Source: Flavobacterium sp. ALD4
GTDB taxonomy: Bacteria; Bacteroidota; Bacteroidia; Flavobacteriales; Flavobacteriaceae
Length of the DNA stretch: 64,000 bases
Direction: 5' to 3'
Assembly (NCBI RefSeq): GCF_002836475.1
Contig: NZ_PJBJ01000023.1
Location: 186,001 to 250,000 of the forward strand
Shown here: piece after piece, positions 54,810 to 63,968 of the stretch
How the letters are laid out: each line of letters begins with the position of its first letter
Numbering within the stretch: the stretch's first letter is position 1
Translations under genes and position numbers: made by a program
Notes under the pieces: model-generated
Told to the model about the DNA's origin: nothing
The model's input: the letters and a program-made list of their open reading frames with translations, nothing else
Databases searched by the model: none

Positions 54810-55307
54810 ATGAAAGAAATTATTAAAAAATTTGACAAAAAAATTATTGACAAATTAGATCAGAGAACAATCACAATTATGAGAAAGACGAGCAGAATTG
54901 CAATTCGTCTATCATTTGGTATAATTTTTATTTGGTTTGGAATACTAAAACCATTACACCTATCGCCAGCAGAGGGTTTGCTAAAAGCGACTGTTGTATG
55001 GCTACCATTCGGTTCGGCTGATAATTGGTTAATAATTATTGGATGGTGGGAAGTTATTATTGGTATTTGCTTTCTCTTTGAAAAAACAACAAGGTTAGCA
55101 ATTATACTTCTGCTTACGCAGATGATAGGGACTTTTATGCCATTAGTTTTTCTTCCAGAAGTAACTTTTCAATCGAATAATATTTTACTTCCTACATTAG
55201 AAGGGCAATACATAATTAAAAATTTAATAATTATTTCTGCAGCTTTGGTTCTTGGTGGCGAAATTAATAGATCCAAACGCAAAAGAGAAACTACCGCTAA
55301 TAGTTAA
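54810..55307 (+). CDS. DoxX-like small membrane protein
   Basis: This 165-residue protein has about four membrane helices. After a charged N-terminus (KKFDKKIIDKLDQR) come RIAIRLSFGIIFIWFGILKP, NWLIIIGWWEVIIGICFLF, LAIILLLTQMIGTFMPLVFL and LIIISAALVLGGEI. This resembles the DoxX/YkgB superfamily of small quinone-reductase-associated membrane proteins; exact placement is uncertain. It has no close gene neighbours and a basic C-terminal tail. Function is unknown. Confidence 0.7.
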   Translation: MKEIIKKFDKKIIDKLDQRTITIMRKTSRIAIRLSFGIIFIWFGILKPLHLSPAEGLLKATVVWLPFGSADNWLIIIGWWEVIIGICFLFEKTTRLAIILLLTQMIGTFMPLVFLPEVTFQSNNILLPTLEGQYIIKNLIIISAALVLGGEINRSKRKRETTANS

Positions 55308-55487
55308 TTCATTATTTGGTTTGATAGAAGAAACACAATCAATACAGACTAGGTCCCAAATTTTAAATAAATACTCCATAGCGGGTATGTAATACTGATA
55401 AACTTCCAGCCCCTACAGCATGATTCTCCATACTATATGAACCTTTTCGTGTAATATGGAGAATGTATGCTATCATCAATAATCAAT
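55308..55487. other. Intergenic region, 5' part
   Basis: It contains an imperfect inverted repeat ATTCTCCATACTATATGAAC / TATGGAGAAT (55422-55470), possibly a terminator-like stem for the DoxX-like gene. Nothing else was seen. Confidence 0.3.
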
Positions 55488-55800
55488 CTAACTGCTGTGT
55501 AAATTAACCTTGGCTTCACCATTTTTTCCAAATTTAATAATATAGTTTAGACTCTTTTGGTTAAACGAAACTAGTGTAATTGCATCGTTGCTATCAATGC
55601 CACGGTTGATTAAAATTATTTGTTATACTAAGCGAATCTCTGCGCTACCTACTACGTAAATTACTACTGACTTTATGCTTATTTGATAATACAGTTAAAT
55701 CCGTTTTAGTCATACACAAATAATTAAATCGCATCATTCTTCACGATGGCATAGTTGACCGAAATCATTTGTTATTATAAGTGAATCTTTATGTTGCTTC
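55488..55800 (-). pseudogene. Two diverged tandem copies (~149-bp period) of a decayed coding segment
   Basis: Copy A (55488-55622) has 44 open codons: QIILINRGIDSNDAITLVSF, NQKSLNYIIKFGKNGEAK, VNLHSS then TAG. Copy B (55637-55771) aligns as QMISVNYAIVKNDAI-stop-LFVYD-stop-NGFNCIIK with many stops, in a different frame. On the plus strand the two share GTTGA..AAAAT.ATTTGTTAT and flanking bases. Copy A looks coding but has no start. The source family is not recognised. Confidence 0.45.
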
Positions 55801-55898
55801 AGTATTTCTTCACGAAAACAAAAACAAACTAAATATGATACAAAGATTTTTATTTCATCGTAATGCTACTTCGAAGCTTATTTATCAGAGAGCTATCT

Positions 55899-56180
55899 TT
55901 AGGCTATCATTAAAATTCTATTAATTGGTATTCCAACTCCTTTTTTTAAAACGACACTTTGATCCGTTACTGCCCAGACTGTAGTTTCTACCATTTTTTT
56001 TGACTTATCATCTTCAAAGTAAATTTGAATTTTTGAATGTTCTAAATTCCCCAAGGCAAGTGCTCGTTGTAATTCGTTTTTTCTTTCTTTAATTGCACTA
56101 ACGTCTTCTAATACTTCACTATGTGGGAATTTTAAAGTTCCTATTTTTTCTTTCTCGATGATTTCAAAATCTATAGTCAT
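55899..56180 (-). CDS. Small conserved hypothetical protein
   Basis: This 93-residue soluble protein starts MTIDFEIIEKEKIGTLKFPH, has a helix LEDVSAIKERKNELQRALALG and ends in beta strands VETTVWAVTDQSVVLKKGVG and IPINRILMIA. The C-terminal strands resemble proteins that bind nucleic acids, such as Rho-binding antiterminator-like folds, but this is only a structural impression. I believe similar ORFs occur in other flavobacteria. The reading frame is intact amid decayed neighbours. Function is unknown. Confidence 0.7.
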   Translation of the reverse strand: MTIDFEIIEKEKIGTLKFPHSEVLEDVSAIKERKNELQRALALGNLEHSKIQIYFEDDKSKKMVETTVWAVTDQSVVLKKGVGIPINRILMIA

Positions 56181-56944
56181 AATTACTTAATTTGGGTTAT
56201 TAAATTGCTCCACTGCTTCGGTATCAACATTAAATTGAAGATAGTATGTCAAATATAAATACATTTTGCTTCTTGCTATCTTTTGTTATTATTAATTTAA
56301 CACACCTTTAAATCACAGTTTAATTTTAATGCACATTTACAACAAATACCTCCTTTCTTTAAAATAAAATAATAATATTAGGGATACTTTACCCTTAAAA
56401 ATCATAGCCATTATATTTCATAATGTCATTTTCCGGCACTTAATAAAAAAGTCTTTTAGTATCGTTACTTCATTCCGACAGCTATGAGAACGCAGCAATG
56501 ACGTGGTTTATAGTAATTACTTATAAATAAGACTGCCTCTATAATTTTGAGCCAAGTAAATTTATAAGCTATTTATCCCATTGGGGCTCCGAAATAGTAC
56601 TTGTAAGAAATAAATAGAATTAGAATGCCACGCATTCCGATATTATATCCCGTTTTACAATTTTCAGTAAGTGCGGTAACTCAACGAACTCAAAAATATT
56701 TTAGAAATCTATAAAATCTGCAATAAATTCTTGTCTATTTGAGATGCTACTCTACTTTTGTACGATAAATTATCTTCTTTTAGTGTAGATTAAAATCAAA
56801 CAAAAACTTTTGTAAGTTTCTATACGAACGGACTGTAGACATAATTTAAATAATTGACTAATTGATACTCTGAAAAGTGCTAACCAAGTTAAAGAAAAAA
56901 AACTTTTCTATACGGAAGTGGACCTACTTAGTAAAAAAAACGCA
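56181..56944. other. Gene-free AT-rich region
   Basis: No coding signal was found. Fragments around 56480-56515 (CATTCCGACAGCTATGAGAA...) and 56575-56660 (CCCATTGGGGCTCCGAAATA...) resemble flavobacterial interspersed repeats but are too diverged to define. The next feature is a pseudogene. Confidence 0.35.
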
Positions 56945-57246
56945 ATGGAAACTTGTAAAAATTGTAAAGATAAATTTAACTTTTAGAAGGTTTTTAAACC
57001 CTTTTGAAAAGGATATAAAGCGATCAAATGCTCTAATTGTAATCTTATTTTTAGACATGCTATAAAAAAAGGTTTCTCGGAGGTGCCAGTATAGGAATGT
57101 GAACATTTATTGGAGGAATTATTATGTTAATTTCAAATATAACATTTGAGTATAAACTTTTATTCAGTCTTATGAGCAGTGTACTTTGCACATTCCTGTT
57201 AGCTTCTGTTGTTATCAATCTTTTTTCATTTATCGAAGAAGATTAA
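56945..57246 (+). pseudogene. Decayed CxxC-20-CxxC zinc-ribbon membrane protein
   Basis: From ATG 56945 the frame gives METCKNCKDKFNF, TAG, KVFKPF, TGA, KGYKAIKCSNCNLIF, so two CxxC pairs are about 20 residues apart. After a frameshift near 57070 the translation continues GASIGM, TGA, TFIGGIIMLISNITFEYKLL, FSLMSSVLCTFLLASVVINL, FSFIEED, stop at 57244-57246. This is the layout of the CxxC_20_CxxC family (TIGR04104 as I recall): zinc ribbon then two membrane helices. The first TGA replaces a Trp codon expected in PFWKGYK. Three stops and a frameshift mark an old pseudogene. A 23-codon ORF (57252-57323, MSFSKLKSKQTTVSERTG) follows and may be another fragment. Confidence 0.75.
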
Positions 57247-57453
57247 TAACTATGAGTTTTTCGAAATTGAAAAGCAAACAAACCACGGTTAGTGAACGAA
57301 CGGGGCAATATAGTCTTGATTGAACATTGCGTAGCGGGTAGAAAGTACATTTCTACTATTATCCCAATAACTTTACCGTAAAATATTGAGTGAAAATTGA
57401 CTATCTGATTGCAATGGTAATAAATTCCAGTTTGTTATTTATCAAGAAAGTAG

Positions 57454-57843
<390 letters not shown>

Positions 57844-58000
57844 AATTGGTGTTTTAAAAAAACAAAAAGTATGGCCTATTTAAATCCATTAATTTTGTTT
57901 TTAAATTATTACTTGTGAAAAATAAAAAGGATAAGACCTTAATACATCTTGACTTTTAATCCCATTACAGGTAGAACTCACCGAGCGATGTTGTGAGATT

Positions 58001-58153
58001 ATGCGAATTTTAAAAATTGACAATCATTCTTAGCTTGAAAATGTTATCTTAGCGTTCGGAGTTGCTATACAATTAACAACATACAGTCAACTTAGTACTC
58101 TTCTAAATAGAATGGATAAATTCCTCGAAGTAACGAAGAAGTTAAAATCTTAA
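58001..58153 (+). pseudogene. Short ORF interrupted by an amber at codon 11
   Basis: ATG 58001 gives MRILKIDNHS, then TAG (58031-58033), then in the same frame LENVILAFGVAIQLTTYSQL and STLLNRMDKFLEVTKKLKS to TAA at 58151-58153. The region upstream is also open for some codons (VELTERCCEI before the ATG). The translation is protein-like with an amphipathic helix, but I do not recognise a family. The rest of the 57844-58257 spacer holds no other clear feature. Confidence 0.4.
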
Positions 58154-58257
58154 GTAATTAGAAAAGTGAATTAGAAAGTGAAGACTAGAAATCACTTAAA
58201 AATAACGGGGAAGAACCTGAAAAGCCAAATTAGTAGGGAAAATTTAAAAAAAATGCG

Positions 58258-58605
58258 ATGGAAGTATTATCAGTTATTGCGCAACTAATTGTTGCTGTTT
58301 CTGTTCTTTTTGTATGGGTATTTCGTTTTGAAAATATCGTTAAAGAATTCAAGCAATATGAACTCAGTGATGTGACACGTATGATTGTTGGAGCAACTAA
58401 AATAGCATCAGCAACATTGCTTATTGTAGGTGTTTGGTATCCTTCATTAGTGCTAATTCCGGCACTTGTGATGGCGTTCTTAATGTTGAGTGCACAGTAT
58501 TTTCACTTCAAAGTGAATAACCCTTGGCTAAAGCGTCTTCCCTCATTAATTTTTATGCTATTAAGTCTTTTTATTGCTGCTATAACCCTTAATTTAATTG
58601 CCTAA
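58258..58605 (+). CDS. DoxX-like membrane protein A
   Basis: This 115-residue protein has four predicted helices: VIAQLIVAVSVLFVWVF, IVGATKIASATLLIVGVW, LVLIPALVMAFLMLSAQYF and LIFMLLSLFIAAITLNL. This is the compact four-helix layout of DoxX-like proteins, with GATKIASATLL matching the typical glycine-rich helix 2. Its stop TAA overlaps the ATG of the next gene by one base, so the two are translationally coupled and may form a heteromer. Function is unknown. Confidence 0.78.
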   Translation: MEVLSVIAQLIVAVSVLFVWVFRFENIVKEFKQYELSDVTRMIVGATKIASATLLIVGVWYPSLVLIPALVMAFLMLSAQYFHFKVNNPWLKRLPSLIFMLLSLFIAAITLNLIA

Positions 58606-58955
58606 TGCCCCTACTAGAAGTTTTAATTATTTTTTCCAGTCTCTCTTTCTTAGGTTACGGTATAGCTTACTTTACAACTACACATATGAAAAGTGAATTT
58701 ATTCGCTTTGGATTGGGTAAATTTGGAAACCTTACTGCGATTTTAGAAATAGTGGGAGCTATTGGATTACTAGTTGGCTTATTTCATAACTCTATTTTAT
58801 TGATATCCTCAGGCGGTCTAGCTTTATTGATGTTTTTAGGCGTCGGAGTCCGACTAAAAATTAAAGACGGCTTGTTAGCTTCATCACCTGCCTTATTTTA
58901 TTGTGGTCTAAATTTATATATATTTATAGAATCAATTAAAATATTCCTCGATTAA
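58605..58955 (+). CDS. DoxX-like membrane protein B
   Basis: This 116-residue partner of the upstream gene also has four helices (VLIIFSSLSFLGYGIAYF, NLTAILEIVGAIGLLVGLFH, ILLISSGGLALLMFLGVGVRL, LFYCGLNLYIFIESI). ILEIVGAIGLLVGL again matches DoxX helix 2. FIRFGLGKFGNLTAILEIVG resembles family members with an FxxxGLxKF segment. The one-base overlap (TAATG) indicates coupled translation. The pair probably arose by duplication and is closed by a terminator. Confidence 0.8.
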   Translation: MPLLEVLIIFSSLSFLGYGIAYFTTTHMKSEFIRFGLGKFGNLTAILEIVGAIGLLVGLFHNSILLISSGGLALLMFLGVGVRLKIKDGLLASSPALFYCGLNLYIFIESIKIFLD

Positions 58956-59011
58956 CGAATCTAGTAGTCTCATTTATTCTAAAATAGTCAAATACTACAA
59001 TCTATAACAAT

Positions 59012-59045
59012 AAAAAAACCAGCCTTAAAGACTGGTTTTTTTTTT
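59012..59045. terminator. Terminator shared by the DoxX pair and the DUF6503-like remnant
   Basis: AAAAACCAG (59014-59022) and CTGGTTTTT (59032-59040) form a 9-bp stem with A and T runs outside. A related hairpin, GAAACCAGCC/GGCTGGTTTC, ends the DUF6503-like gene at 63094-63118. Confidence 0.8.
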
Positions 59046-59075
59046 AATCGAAAAGGCAAATTAATTTACTTACGT

Positions 59076-59220
59076 CTATAACTCTATAAAAATAGAAGTA
59101 TTAAAAGCATTTATGACTACTACAGTTTTTGGTTCTACCTCTTCATTTGTCCTATCAAAAGAAAGTAAGATGTTACCGCTTTAGTGATCGTTATTCTAAG
59201 GCTTCCAGACCTTGCAAACC
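59076..59220 (-). pseudogene. 3' fragment of a second DUF6503-like gene
   Basis: Minus-strand translation gives VWKP, TAG, NNDH, TAA, SGNILLSFDRTNEEVEPKTV, VVINAFNTSIFIEL, stop. It aligns with the C-terminus of the intact gene at 63213-63932 (LKPWNNYQKVGSILLSFDRP, NEDVGPKNVLVSMNIDPSLF). The Trp of KPW has become TAG. The DNA is also similar, for example CTATCAAAAGAAAGTAA in both. Only about 45 codons remain; the rest was lost upstream of the kinase gene. Confidence 0.8.
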
Positions 59221-59420
59221 CAATAATCCAAAATGAATCAATTAATTGTCAAAAAACAATTTCGATTTTAGTCACTATAATCGTTGAAATTGAACTGTTG
59301 GAGTAAAATTAAAAAAAGGAGCTTCACATAAGAGTGCTTTCGTAAAATATTGATTATCCTTGACTTATCGTTTTTTATTGTATTTTAGTATATTTTAGTG
59401 GGACAGAAAAAACGCTGCTT

Positions 59421-59428
59421 TAAATTTG
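59421..59428 (+). promoter_or_regulatory. Candidate -7 element of the hybrid kinase gene
   Basis: TAAATTTG matches TAnnTTTG and lies 84 bases upstream of the kinase ATG. No -33 TTG at the right spacing is visible. The remaining spacer (59221-59512) holds no other feature. Confidence 0.35.
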
Positions 59429-59512
59429 CAAACTTCACCAAGTGGCAGAAATTATCGACAATGCTAAAAGAAAATCGAAATATAAGAATTCACCCTTTAT
59501 ACTAACATTATT

Positions 59513-62500
59513 ATGGACATTCAGGATAAAACCAAAGAACAACTCCTAATTAAGTTAAATGAATTACTTAAAGATAAAAATTATTTAAGAGTTCAAAAAG
59601 AAAAACTTGCGGCAGATTTGCTAATTGCAAATAAAAAACTTTCTGTCCAAAATAAAGAGAAAAGAAAACGTGCAGCTGAATTAGTCATCGCTAACAATGA
59701 ACTTCTGTTTCAAAATGAAGAAAAAGAAAAACGTGCAGATGAATTAATCATTGCCAACAAAGAGCTGCTATTCCAAAATGAAGAAAAAGAAAATCGTGCA
59801 GCTGAATTAATCATTGCCAACAAAGAACTGCTATTTCAAAATGAAGAAAAAGAAAATCGTGCAGCTGAATTAATAATTGCTAACAAGGAACTTCTCTTTC
59901 AAAATGAAGAAAAAGAAAAACGTGCGGCAGAATTAGTTGTTGCCAATAAAGAACTTCTCTTTCAAAATGAAGAAAAAGAAAGTCGCGCGACAGAATTAGT
60001 TATTGCCAATACCGAACTTGCTTTTCAAAATAAGGAAAAAGAAAAACGTGCCGCTGAATTGATCATTGCTAACAAAGAACTTGCTTTTCAAAATGAAGAA
60101 AAAGAAAAACGTGCAGCTGAATTGATCATTGCTAACAAAGAACTTGCTTTTCAAAATGAAGAGAAGGAAAATCGTGCGGCAGAGTTAGTTGTCGCCAACA
60201 GGGAACTTGCTTTTCAAAATGAAGAAAAAGAAAACCGCGCGGCAGAACTAGTTGTTGCCAATACAGAACTCGCTTTTCAAAATAAAGAAAAAGAAAATCG
60301 AGTGGCAGAATTGGCCGTAATCAACAAGACGCTTAGAGAAGCGAAGGAAGAATTGAAAAAAGGAAACGAGGCGTTGACGATTTCCAATACGTCGCTAAGA
60401 GAGTCCGAAGCATCATTGGTTAAATCTAACGATACCTTTTTTAAATTATTTGATAATAATCCTTGCGGAATATCCATAAATAGTAAGGAAGGTCGTAGAT
60501 ATCTCAATGTAAATGAAGCCTTTTTGAAATTGTACGGGTTTTCTACAAAAGAGGAAGTCATTGGAAAAAGTGCAGTTGAACTAGGATTAGTAGCTGAAAA
60601 TGACAGTGATACAGTGGACGCAATTGCCCTTAATAATACGTTTTCAAAAGATTTTGAAGTCGATATACAAGCCAGAAATGGGGAGAAGTTATGTATTTCG
60701 GCTTCGATGCTGAATATAGAAATAGATAATAGGCCTTGTGTTGTTGTGGTTTCGATAGACATTACCGAACGCAAGAAAGCCGAAGAAGAATTAAGGACAA
60801 CGAACACGGCGCTTATTTTTGAAAACGAGGAGAAAAAGAAACGTGCAACTGCATTAGTCGTTGCTAACAAAGAACTTCTCTTTCAAAATAAAGAAAAAGA
60901 AAAACGTGCAGCTGAATTAGTGGTTGCTAATGTAGAACTTGCTTTTCAAAATGAAGAAAAGGTAAAGCGTGCAGCAGAATTAATTGTTGCCAAAGAAAAA
61001 GCGGAACTTTATCTGGACATGGCAGGTAGTGCTTTTGTGTCTCTGGATAAAAATGGCAATATTCTCTTAGTAAACCAGAAATGTTTGGACCTACTGGAGT
61101 ATGATACCAGTAAAGAATTAAAAGGTAAAAACTGGTTTGATACTTGTCTTCCTTCTGAAATTAATAAGCAGGTAAAACAATCGTACTCTAATGTCATGAA
61201 AGGTAAGATGGAGAGAGAGGAGTATTACGAAAATGAAGTTGTTACAAAATCTGGCAAGCGAAGAATAATTTACTGGAATAATTCTCTAATCAAAAACGAA
61301 GAAGGTCAAATTAAAGAATTATTGTGTTCAGGAATTGATATCACCGACCGAAAGCATACGGAAGAAGTGTTGATTAAAATCAAAGATGAGTTTCACTTAT
61401 TAGCAGAATCAATGCCACAAATTGTATGGATTACACTTTCTGATGGAATGAATATTTATTTTAACCAACAATGGGTAGATTTCACAGGTCTAACATTGAA
61501 AGACAGTTATGGCACTGGGTGGATTAAACCTTTCCATCCTGACGACCAGAAACGTGCTTGGAATGCTTGGCAAAATGCTATTACAAACAATGCTGAGTAT
61601 TCCCTTGAATGTCGTCTGCGTAATAAAGACGGTGACTATTTTTGGTGGTTAGTTCGCGGTATCCCCATTTTGGATAAAAAAGGAAATATCATTAAGTGGT
61701 TTGGGACATGTACAGATATACAAAACATCAAAGAAACAGAAATCGAATTATTAAAGGCAAAAGAAAAAGCCGAAGAATCAGACCGATTAAAATCAGCTTT
61801 TCTAGCCAATATGAGCCACGAGATACGTACTCCAATGAATGGTATTCTAGGGTTTGCCGATTTATTGAAAGAGCCCGGACTAACGGGAGAAATGCAGCAA
61901 GAATACATCTTAATCATAGAGAAAAGTGGTGTTCGCATGCTCAATATTATTAATGATATAGTTGATATTTCAAAAATAGAAGCTGGACTAATGGAAGTTA
62001 ATATACAGGAATCAAATATTAACAAACAAATCGAATTCATTTACACTTTCTTTAAACCTCAAGTTGAAGAAAAAGGATTGCATCTTTTAATTAAAAATAC
62101 TTTATCTGAAAAAGATGCATTTATAAAATCCGACAGTGAAAAAATCTATGGTATACTTACCAATCTGGTTAAAAATGCTATGAAGTTTACTGAGCAAGGA
62201 ACAATAGAATTGGGCTATACTTTAAAAACAGAAAATGAGTATGCTGAGCTGGAGTTTTACGTGAAAGATATGGGCATTGGAATACCAAAAGACAGACAGG
62301 AAGCAATATTTGAGCGTTTTATTCAAGCTGATGTATCAGATAAAATGGCAAGTCAGGGAACAGGTTTAGGTCTGTCAATTTCTAAAGCATATGTGGAAAT
62401 GCTTGGAGGAAAAATATGGGTAGAAAGTGAAGAACGGAAAGGTTCAACCTTTTATTTTACCATTCCCTATCAGACTGAACCAGAAGAAAAAATTGTTACT

Positions 62501-62920
62501 GATAAAGATAATTGGCCTATAAAATTAAGTAGTGAGGTTAACCTTAACGTCATGGACCTAAAAATATTAGCTGCAGAGGACGATAAAATATCGAGAATGT
62601 TGATCTCAGCCATAGTAAAAGGGAATACTAAAGCATTACTAGAAGCAAGAACAGGTATTGAAGCTGTAGCTATTTGCCGAAATAATCCTGACCTTGATTT
62701 AGTCCTGATGGATATGCAAATGCCTGGGTTAAATGGATATGAAGCAACCCAGCAAATCCGACAATTTAACAAAGACGTTATTATAATAGCACAGTCCGCT
62801 TTTGGACTATCTGACGACAGAGAGAAGGCAATAGTAGCAGGTTGCAACGATTATATTTCAAAACCTATTAACAAAACAGAATTACTTGCATTAATACGCA
62901 AGTATTTTAATAAAGAATGA
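59513..62920 (+). CDS. Soluble hybrid histidine kinase with long coiled-coil repeats and three PAS domains
   Basis: This 1135-residue cytoplasmic kinase has no membrane segment. Residues 53-262 are ten 21-residue coiled-coil repeats of the form RAAELIIANKELLFQNEEKE, flanked by degenerate units. PAS1 is at about 303-420 (ends VVVSIDITERKKAEEEL). Two more repeats follow at 444-485. PAS2 is at about 500-615 (CSGIDITDRKHTEE). PAS3 is at about 625-740 and is PAS_3-like (WIKPFHPDDQKRAW). HisKA has the phospho-His in NMSHEIRTPMNG (His769). HATPase_c has NLVKNAMKF, KDMGIGIP and QGTGLGLS. A C-terminal receiver has Asp1067 in LVLMDMQMPG, with acidic ILAAEDD upstream. No HPt domain or cognate regulator is adjacent. 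It ends in TGA. Confidence 0.95.
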   Translation: MDIQDKTKEQLLIKLNELLKDKNYLRVQKEKLAADLLIANKKLSVQNKEKRKRAAELVIANNELLFQNEEKEKRADELIIANKELLFQNEEKENRAAELIIANKELLFQNEEKENRAAELIIANKELLFQNEEKEKRAAELVVANKELLFQNEEKESRATELVIANTELAFQNKEKEKRAAELIIANKELAFQNEEKEKRAAELIIANKELAFQNEEKENRAAELVVANRELAFQNEEKENRAAELVVANTELAFQNKEKENRVAELAVINKTLREAKEELKKGNEALTISNTSLRESEASLVKSNDTFFKLFDNNPCGISINSKEGRRYLNVNEAFLKLYGFSTKEEVIGKSAVELGLVAENDSDTVDAIALNNTFSKDFEVDIQARNGEKLCISASMLNIEIDNRPCVVVVSIDITERKKAEEELRTTNTALIFENEEKKKRATALVVANKELLFQNKEKEKRAAELVVANVELAFQNEEKVKRAAELIVAKEKAELYLDMAGSAFVSLDKNGNILLVNQKCLDLLEYDTSKELKGKNWFDTCLPSEINKQVKQSYSNVMKGKMEREEYYENEVVTKSGKRRIIYWNNSLIKNEEGQIKELLCSGIDITDRKHTEEVLIKIKDEFHLLAESMPQIVWITLSDGMNIYFNQQWVDFTGLTLKDSYGTGWIKPFHPDDQKRAWNAWQNAITNNAEYSLECRLRNKDGDYFWWLVRGIPILDKKGNIIKWFGTCTDIQNIKETEIELLKAKEKAEESDRLKSAFLANMSHEIRTPMNGILGFADLLKEPGLTGEMQQEYILIIEKSGVRMLNIINDIVDISKIEAGLMEVNIQESNINKQIEFIYTFFKPQVEEKGLHLLIKNTLSEKDAFIKSDSEKIYGILTNLVKNAMKFTEQGTIELGYTLKTENEYAELEFYVKDMGIGIPKDRQEAIFERFIQADVSDKMASQGTGLGLSISKAYVEMLGGKIWVESEERKGSTFYFTIPYQTEPEEKIVTDKDNWPIKLSSEVNLNVMDLKILAAEDDKISRMLISAIVKGNTKALLEARTGIEAVAICRNNPDLDLVLMDMQMPGLNGYEATQQIRQFNKDVIIIAQSAFGLSDDREKAIVAGCNDYISKPINKTELLALIRKYFNKE
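59669..60298 (+). repeat. Ten in-frame 63-bp tandem repeats inside the kinase gene
   Basis: Each unit encodes three heptads (21 residues). Units 2-4 and 7-8 are nearly identical at DNA level, while others vary at synonymous and second positions. Two further units lie at 60842-60967, after the first PAS domain. The array is a likely site of copy-number change by slippage or recombination. Confidence 0.9.
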
Positions 62921-63091
62921 ATTGATTGTCAATTAAAAAATAGAAAACAAAACACATGACTATAAAAACGATAGTCGGTTCTGCAGTAAAATTATGGTTT
63001 GTAGTCGTTTATAATTTTTTTTACTTATAAAAATCGATATTCATCAGGTGTTATGTTCTGAAATAGCTACAGCTTTTAATCTATAAAAATA

Positions 63092-63121
63092 AAGAAACCA
63101 GCCGTATAGGCTGGTTTCTTC
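63092..63121 (-). terminator. Bidirectional terminator of the DUF6503-like gene
   Basis: GAAACCAGCC (63094-63103) and GGCTGGTTTC (63109-63118) form a perfect 10-bp stem with a 5-base loop. It may also end the kinase transcript from the other side. Confidence 0.8.
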
Positions 63122-63212
63122 TATATCATTGGAAAAAATCATATTTCCATATTCATTACACTTTTTTTTAAAGGTAGTAACCCAGTAGAAAAAAGAATGA
63201 AAAAGTTAATTG

Positions 63213-63932
63213 TTATAGAGCGGTAAATAGAGATGGATCAATATTCATGCTAACTAGTACATTTTTTGGACCTACATCTTCATTAGGTCTATCAAAAGAA
63301 AGTAAAATACTACCCACTTTTTGATAATTATTCCAAGGTTTTAGAAACTTTGGCTCGGAATCTTTAAAATTTTGATAGTACGCCCACTGCTTTATTAAGT
63401 GATCTTCTTTATCGACATACAGCCAGTATTTATTTTCAGGAGTTACACCCACAGCATTAAAAGTGAGCTGTAATATATCTACCGTTATACCATTTGATAA
63501 TTGGTCTGTTTTGACATAAGTAAGATTCACTCCAGGGTCTTGTAATTTCCATGGCATTACTAACCAATATGAATCATTAATCCACAATGCCTTCCCTTTT
63601 TCAAGTAAATTATTAGCTTTAGTCTCGTCTTGAACTAAAGCACCATTCTCGTATACTTTACCTTTTAGGGTATTGATATTTACTAAGATTACTTGATTCG
63701 CTGATGGATTCTCTATGCGAACATCTCCCGTCCATTTATTCCACAACAGTTTTCTGTTCACAAAATCCCATTGAATAAAATGGGCTGCATCATAATTTTT
63801 CATTCCCCCCATCACCGTAACCATTTCTTCTACAATCGCATTGGCTTTTTTGTCATTTGACTGAGCTAATACAGAATTGCTACTGAAAATTAGTGTAATA
63901 AAAATTATAGCTGCTCTAAAAATATTTTTCAT
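63213..63932 (-). CDS. Exported DUF6503-like protein
   Basis: This 239-residue protein has a signal peptide (MKNIFRAAIIFITLIFSSNS, cleavage after VLAQ), so it is periplasmic or secreted. The mature part is beta-rich with a LolA/LppX-like look: HFIQWDFVNRKLLWNKWTGD near 50-70, YWLVMPWKLQDPGVNLTYV, and WLYVDKEDHLIKQWAYY near 180. I recall this as the DUF6503 family; that is not certain. An in-frame ATG at 63938 is an alternative start. A -7 element lies 29 bases upstream. A truncated paralogue lies beyond the kinase at 59076-59220. Confidence 0.78.
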   Translation of the reverse strand: MKNIFRAAIIFITLIFSSNSVLAQSNDKKANAIVEEMVTVMGGMKNYDAAHFIQWDFVNRKLLWNKWTGDVRIENPSANQVILVNINTLKGKVYENGALVQDETKANNLLEKGKALWINDSYWLVMPWKLQDPGVNLTYVKTDQLSNGITVDILQLTFNAVGVTPENKYWLYVDKEDHLIKQWAYYQNFKDSEPKFLKPWNNYQKVGSILLSFDRPNEDVGPKNVLVSMNIDPSLFTAL

Positions 63933-63960
63933 AATCATTTATTTGATTGATTCTAAGAAA

Positions 63961-63968
63961 CAAAAATA
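63961..63968 (-). promoter_or_regulatory. -7 promoter element of the DUF6503-like gene
   Basis: TATTTTTG on the minus strand matches TAnnTTTG and lies 29 bases upstream of the ATG at 63932. Confidence 0.45.

Noticed and set aside
59669..60298. 63-bp repeats as a CRISPR array
   Set aside because: The units are contiguous, in frame, have no spacers and encode a regular coiled coil.
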